Below are positions 60,311-64,000 of a stretch of DNA of 64,000 bases, piece by piece. Each line of letters starts with the position of its first letter. Within the stretch, counting starts at the first letter, position 1. The notes under the pieces were generated by a model. The model saw nothing but the letters and a program-made list of their open reading frames with translations, ran no database searches and had not been told where the DNA came from. Source of the stretch: an uncultured Agromyces sp. (GTDB lineage: Bacteria; Actinomycetota; Actinomycetes; Actinomycetales; Microbacteriaceae); NCBI GenBank assembly GCA_913053875.1, contig CAJXGN010000002.1, positions 186,001 through 250,000 of the forward strand, written 5' to 3'. The translations under genes were made by a program, and so were the position numbers.

Positions 60311-60372
60311 CGGCCCGTCGAAGGCACGCCGGCCCGCGTTCGAACACGGGCCGATGCGACTTCGACGGGCCG
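60311..60372. repeat. 62-bp palindromic intergenic element, family I copy 4
   Basis: Outer arms CGGCCCGTCGAA (60311-60322) and the exact complement (60361-60372) are identical to those at 4639-4700. The interior has its own stem CGGCCCG/CGGGCCG around GTTCGAAC. It lies between the DUF1801 start and the RND stop. Confidence 0.85.
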
Positions 60373-60394
60373 GTGCGAGCGAGGGCGAGCGGAT

Positions 60395-60427
60395 GCCCCG
60401 GGCTGACGTCGCTCGCCGACCCGGGGC
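60395..60427 (-). terminator. Candidate terminator of the RND exporter gene
   Basis: GCCCCGGG (60395-60402) pairs with CCCGGGGC (60420-60427), five bases downstream of the RND stop on the minus strand; loop 17 nt, no T-run. Confidence 0.5.
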
Positions 60428-60432
60428 GGCGC

Positions 60433-63400
60433 CTACTCGGCCGGCGAGCCCGACGCGGCGGCTGCCGCCGCGGCCTCCTCGTCGGCCCGCTTCTGCGCCC
60501 GCTTCAGCTCGCGCTTCGCGCGCCGCTTCTCGCGACCGCCCTCGACGAGGAAGTAGAGCACCGGCAGCACGATGAGCGTCAGCACGGTCGACGACAGCAG
60601 GCCGCCGATCACGACGATCGCGAGCGGCTGCGAGATGAACCCGCCGGTGCCCGTGATGCCGCTGGCCATCGGGATGAGCGCGAAGATCGTCGCGAGCGCC
60701 GTCATGAGGATCGGGCGCAGACGGCGGGACGCACCGTGCAGCAAGGCATCGCGAACGTCGTAGCCGCGATCTCGATACTGGTTCACGAGGTCGATGAGCA
60801 CGATCGCGTTCGTCACCACGATGCCGACGAGCATGAGCACGCCGATGAGCGACGAGACGCCGAACGGGATGCCGACCGCGAGCTGCAGCAGGATGGCACC
60901 GGTCGCCGCGAACGGCACCGACACGAGCAGCAGCAGCGGCTGCAGCAGCGAGCGGAACGTCGCCACCATCACGATGTACACGATGAGGATCGCCGCGAGC
61001 AGTGCGAGCCCGAGCTGCGTGAACGCCTCCTCCTGGTCGCTCGTGACGCCGCCCACGGTGGCGCTGGTGCCGGCCGGCAGGTCGGCCTCCTCGAGCGCGG
61101 TGGTCACGGCGAACGACGCCGCGCCGACGTCGGCCTGGTCGGGCGAAGCGGTGATGGTCGCACTGCGCAGTCCCTGCACCGTGGTGATCGACGCGGGGCC
61201 GTCGGTCTCGTCGACGTCCGCGAGCTCGTCGAGCTCGACCGTGCCGGCCGGCGTCGGCACGGGCAGCTCGCGCAGCTCCTCGACCGTCGCGGGCGGGTCG
61301 TCGCTCTGCACGTAGATCGTGAGGAGGTCCTCGTCGATCTGCACGCTGCCCGCGGCCTGCGGCTGCATGGCGGATGCCACGAGCGAGCTCAGCGCGAACT
61401 CCGAGTACCCGGCGTCCGCCGCCGCCTCGCGGTCGACGACCACGCCGATGAACGGGCGGGTCTCCGACAGGTTCGAGGTCACCTCGACGATCTCGGGCAG
61501 CCCGTCGAGCGCCTCGACGACGGACTCCGACGCCTCGCGCAGGTCCGCGTCGTTGCCGGCGGTGACGTCGATGAGGATGTCGCTCGAGAACCCGCCCTGC
61601 TGTGCGGCGAGCGTGAGCTCGCCCACGTCGTCGAGCGCGTCGAGCTCCTCGCGCACCTCGGCCTGGAGGGCGTCCTGATCGGCGTGCTCGTCGGTCGTGA
61701 TCGCGTAGGTGATGGTGCTGCCCGCGCCGCCGCCGAGCCCGAGCTGGATGTCGGAGCCGCCGCCGATGGAGGTCTGCACGATCTCGATCCCCTCGGTGTC
61801 GCGCAGGGTCTCCTCGACCTCGGTCGAGGCCGCATCCATCTCCTCCAGCGACGTGCCCGCGGGCAGCTCCTGCGTCACCTGGAACGTGTTCTGCCCCGTG
61901 GCGCCGATGAAGTTCGTCGGCATCAGCGGGTAGAGCGCGAAGGTGCCCACGAGCACGAGCACCGCGGCGACGAGCGTGAGCCAGCCGTGGCGGAGCGTCC
62001 AGCCGATGATGGGCAGGTAGCCCTTCTGCAGGCGGCCGGGGTGCTCGAGCTCGTCCTCGCCGGTCTCCTCGGCGAGCGCCTCGGTCGAGACCGTGCCGTC
62101 CTTGCGGGTGAGCTTGGCGGGCTTCAGGAACCAGTACGCGAGCACCGGCACGATCGTGAGCGACACGAAGAGGGATGCCGCGAGGGCGATCGCCACGGTC
62201 AGCGCGAAGGGTCGGAAGAGCTCGCCCGTCGGTCCGCCGACGAGCGCGACCGGCAGGAAGACGGCGATGGTCGTGACGGTCGACGCCGTGATCGCGCCGG
62301 CAACCTCGCGCACGGCCTTCACGATGGTCGGCACCTTCTCGACGCCCTCGACGAGATGGCGCTTGATGTTCTCGATGACGACGATCGAGTCGTCGACCAC
62401 GCGACCGACCGAGATGGTGAGCGCGCCGAGGGTCAGGATGTTCAGGCTGTAGTCGGTCGCCCAGAGCCCGATGAACGTGATGAGCACCGAGGTCGGGATC
62501 GAGATCGCGGTGACGAGCGTCGCCCGCACCGACAGCAGGAACACGAGGATGACGAGCACCGCCATCACGAGGCCGAGCATGCCCTCGACGGCGAGAGTCT
62601 CGATCGACTCCTCGATGAACGGCGCCTGGTCGAAGACCACCGTGAACTCCGCGCCGGGGAACTGCGAGGCGATGTTCGCCTCGAGGTCGGCCATCGCCTC
62701 CTGCACGGCCGTGGACACGTCGACTGTGTTCGCGGCGGGCAGCTTGGTGATCGAGAGCGTGAGTGCGGGCTCGCCGTTCACGCGCGAGATCGAGGTCTCG
62801 GGGTTGTCGACGAGCTCGACGGATGCCACGTCGCCGATCGTCGGCGCGGGCGAGACGGGCACCGTGACGGTGCCCGTCGACGTGCCGAGGCCCGTGCCGG
62901 CACCGGCATCCGCCCCCGCTCCGGCCTCGAGCCCGGTGCCCGCACCGGCATCCGCGCCCGGCACCTGGCCCGCGCCCGCGTCGGTGCTCGGCGCGGCGAC
63001 CTGCTCGGTCGCGCCGAGCAGGGGGAGGTCGGCGATGTCGTCGACGGAGGTGAGGCGTTCGCCCGACTGCACGGCGTAGGAGATGCCGTCCTCGGTGATG
63101 TCGCCGGCGGGCAGGAGCACGCCGTTCTGCTGGAGGGCGCTCGTGATCGCCTGCGTGGTGAGGCCGAGGGCGGCGAGTTCCTCCTGGTCGGGCACGATGG
63201 TGACGCGCTGGCCGATCTCGCCGATGACGCTCGCCTCGCGCACGCCGTCGATCTCGTTCAGCTCGCCGACCGTGGTGCGGTTCAGCGCGTCGGAGAGCGC
63301 GGAGGTGTCGTCGGTGCCGCTCACCGCGATCGCGATGACCGGGAAGTCGTCGAAGCTGAAGGCGACCACGGCCGGGTCGACGTCGTCGGGCAACTGCGAC

Positions 63401-63750
63401 GAGATGCGGTTGATCGCGGTCGTCATCTTCTGCTCGGCCGTCGCGAGGTCGGTCTCGTAGTCGAACGTCGCCGTGACCACCGAGATGTTGGTCGAGCTCG
63501 TCGAGCTGGTCGATTCGAGGCCCGCGATGCCGCGCAGCGACGTCTCGATCGGCGTGGAGACGTCGTTCTCGACGACCTCGGGCGCCGCGCCCGGGTACGT
63601 GGTGACGACCGAGAGCTGCGGGAACGCGATCGAGGGGATGAGCTCCTGCTTGAGCAGCGTCAGCGAGACTCCGCCGAAGATCGCGACCACGATCGTGACG
63701 AGTGCGATGAGGGCGCGGTTCTTCAGGCTGGCCTGCGCGAGGAGATGCAT
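60433..63750 (-). CDS. RND-family efflux transporter permease
   Basis: A 1105-residue membrane exporter of the AcrB/HAE type. The start LLAQASLKNRALIALVTIVVAIFGG is helix 1, and YPGAAPEVVENDVSTPIE the conserved porter motif. The two halves repeat, with a second extracytoplasmic domain (EEMDAASTEVEETLRDTEG) and the pair of Asp-containing helices (SVGRVVDDSIVVIENIKRHLVEG and its second-half partner IGVLMLVGIVVTNAIVLID). About residues 245-285 hold a Gly/Ala/Asp-rich insertion unlike the rest. The ATG at 63750 is chosen; an earlier TTG at 63780 is possible. No periplasmic adaptor gene is visible. The substrate is unknown. Confidence 0.92.
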   Translation of the reverse strand: MHLLAQASLKNRALIALVTIVVAIFGGVSLTLLKQELIPSIAFPQLSVVTTYPGAAPEVVENDVSTPIETSLRGIAGLESTSSTSSTNISVVTATFDYETDLATAEQKMTTAINRISSQLPDDVDPAVVAFSFDDFPVIAIAVSGTDDTSALSDALNRTTVGELNEIDGVREASVIGEIGQRVTIVPDQEELAALGLTTQAITSALQQNGVLLPAGDITEDGISYAVQSGERLTSVDDIADLPLLGATEQVAAPSTDAGAGQVPGADAGAGTGLEAGAGADAGAGTGLGTSTGTVTVPVSPAPTIGDVASVELVDNPETSISRVNGEPALTLSITKLPAANTVDVSTAVQEAMADLEANIASQFPGAEFTVVFDQAPFIEESIETLAVEGMLGLVMAVLVILVFLLSVRATLVTAISIPTSVLITFIGLWATDYSLNILTLGALTISVGRVVDDSIVVIENIKRHLVEGVEKVPTIVKAVREVAGAITASTVTTIAVFLPVALVGGPTGELFRPFALTVAIALAASLFVSLTIVPVLAYWFLKPAKLTRKDGTVSTEALAEETGEDELEHPGRLQKGYLPIIGWTLRHGWLTLVAAVLVLVGTFALYPLMPTNFIGATGQNTFQVTQELPAGTSLEEMDAASTEVEETLRDTEGIEIVQTSIGGGSDIQLGLGGGAGSTITYAITTDEHADQDALQAEVREELDALDDVGELTLAAQQGGFSSDILIDVTAGNDADLREASESVVEALDGLPEIVEVTSNLSETRPFIGVVVDREAAADAGYSEFALSSLVASAMQPQAAGSVQIDEDLLTIYVQSDDPPATVEELRELPVPTPAGTVELDELADVDETDGPASITTVQGLRSATITASPDQADVGAASFAVTTALEEADLPAGTSATVGGVTSDQEEAFTQLGLALLAAILIVYIVMVATFRSLLQPLLLLVSVPFAATGAILLQLAVGIPFGVSSLIGVLMLVGIVVTNAIVLIDLVNQYRDRGYDVRDALLHGASRRLRPILMTALATIFALIPMASGITGTGGFISQPLAIVVIGGLLSSTVLTLIVLPVLYFLVEGGREKRRAKRELKRAQKRADEEAAAAAAASGSPAE

Positions 63751-63840
63751 TCGTCGATTCTCGCATTGCAGCGAGTGCAAGAAGTAACGGGAAGCTGTGA
63801 GCGGCGCGCGCAGTGGGGGCGAGGGCCCCGCCGACGACGA

Positions 63841-63879
63841 GCGCCGGCCGGGCGGCGTGGTTCGCCACCCGGCCGGCGC
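63841..63879 (-). terminator. Hairpin terminator after the phytase-like gene
   Basis: A 17-bp stem (63841-63857 with 63863-63879, one G-T pair) with a 5-nt loop lies downstream of the stop at 63898 on the minus strand. Confidence 0.8.
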
Positions 63880-63897
63880 CGGTCATGCCCCGCGGGT

Positions 63898-64000
63898 TCA
63901 GCGGAACGCGGGGATCACCTTCTTGGCATCGCCGAGCCGCAGGAACACGGTCTCGCCGGTGGCGTCGTCGACGCCGTCGTTGTCGGTGACCGCGTAGACC
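63898..64000 (-). CDS. Esterase-like phytase-family protein, C-terminal fragment
   Basis: Only the last about 33 codons lie in the window, reading VYAVTDNDGVDDATGETVF and ending AKKVIPAFR before TGA. The TDNDGVDDATGET segment resembles the C-terminal region of secreted phytase-like/esterase-like proteins of actinobacteria. The start and most of the gene are beyond the window edge. The call rests on a short motif. Confidence 0.55.
   Translation of the reverse strand, partial: VYAVTDNDGVDDATGETVFLRLGDAKKVIPAFR

Overview
The window is a stretch of a very G+C-rich bacterial chromosome with tightly packed genes, GTG starts, four-base ATGA gene overlaps and TANNNT-type -10 boxes. Gene content (mycofactocin locus, six-gene Mrp operon with A and B subunits fused, RecQ-phosphoribosyltransferase fusion, actinobacterial-type arginine deiminase, ECF transporter, lipoproteins without an outer membrane) points to an actinomycete, most likely Micrococcales/Microbacteriaceae. 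The family assignment is inference from style and content, not a database result. No tRNA, rRNA, CRISPR array, transposase or prophage gene is visible.

Layout. 0-1.8 kb: the end of an ECF transporter T component, a siderophore-interacting FAD reductase and an ECF S component, closed by a 15-bp-stem terminator shared with a convergent FKBP lipoprotein. 2.9-4.6 kb: a methyltransferase and a two-domain sulfurtransferase. 4.7-11.3 kb: the complete Mrp Na+/H+ antiporter operon. 11.3-14.8 kb: an alkyl sulfatase and a SulP anion permease, plausibly a sulfate-release and transport pair. 14.9-22.3 kb: a DUF1254 protein, RecQ-like helicase, LLM flavin oxidoreductase, three GNAT acetyltransferases and a secreted SGNH esterase.

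22.4-34.8 kb is the functional centre: a complete mycofactocin (MFT) locus. On the minus strand run mftA, mftB, mftC, three MFT-coupled SDR dehydrogenases, a MoxR ATPase with a VWA partner, then mftD, mftE and mftF; divergent mftR and mftG lie on the plus strand. MftA is the precursor peptide, MftB/C modify it, MftE/D finish the redox core, MftF glycosylates it, the SDRs use it, and MftG probably reoxidises it. The MoxR/VWA pair is not part of the canonical set. Two strong hairpins split the operon.

34.8-43.4 kb holds a DEAD-box RNA helicase with a long RGYDRDD-rich tail, an esterase, an OhrR-like redox regulator, arginine deiminase and membrane proteins. 43.5-53.1 kb is a histidine-utilisation region: IclR regulator, hutH, hutU, hutI and a probable hutG, interrupted by an M23 peptidase, an orphan HigA-type protein and SixA. 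53.1-64.0 kb has an epimerase, a P2A cation ATPase, a Nudix hydrolase, a copper-type P1B ATPase behind a CsoR-like operator, a DUF1801 protein, an RND exporter and the end of a phytase-like esterase.

The most unusual non-genic content is a set of intergenic palindromic repeat families: 60-62-bp elements (four copies), 85-88-bp elements (three copies whose stems differ but remain self-complementary), and a 96-bp-period direct repeat with a conserved ribosome-site/ATG/peptide signature. In addition the octamer CGGATGCC/GGCATCCG occurs roughly 80-90 times by eye, both inside genes and as inverted pairs forming hairpins.
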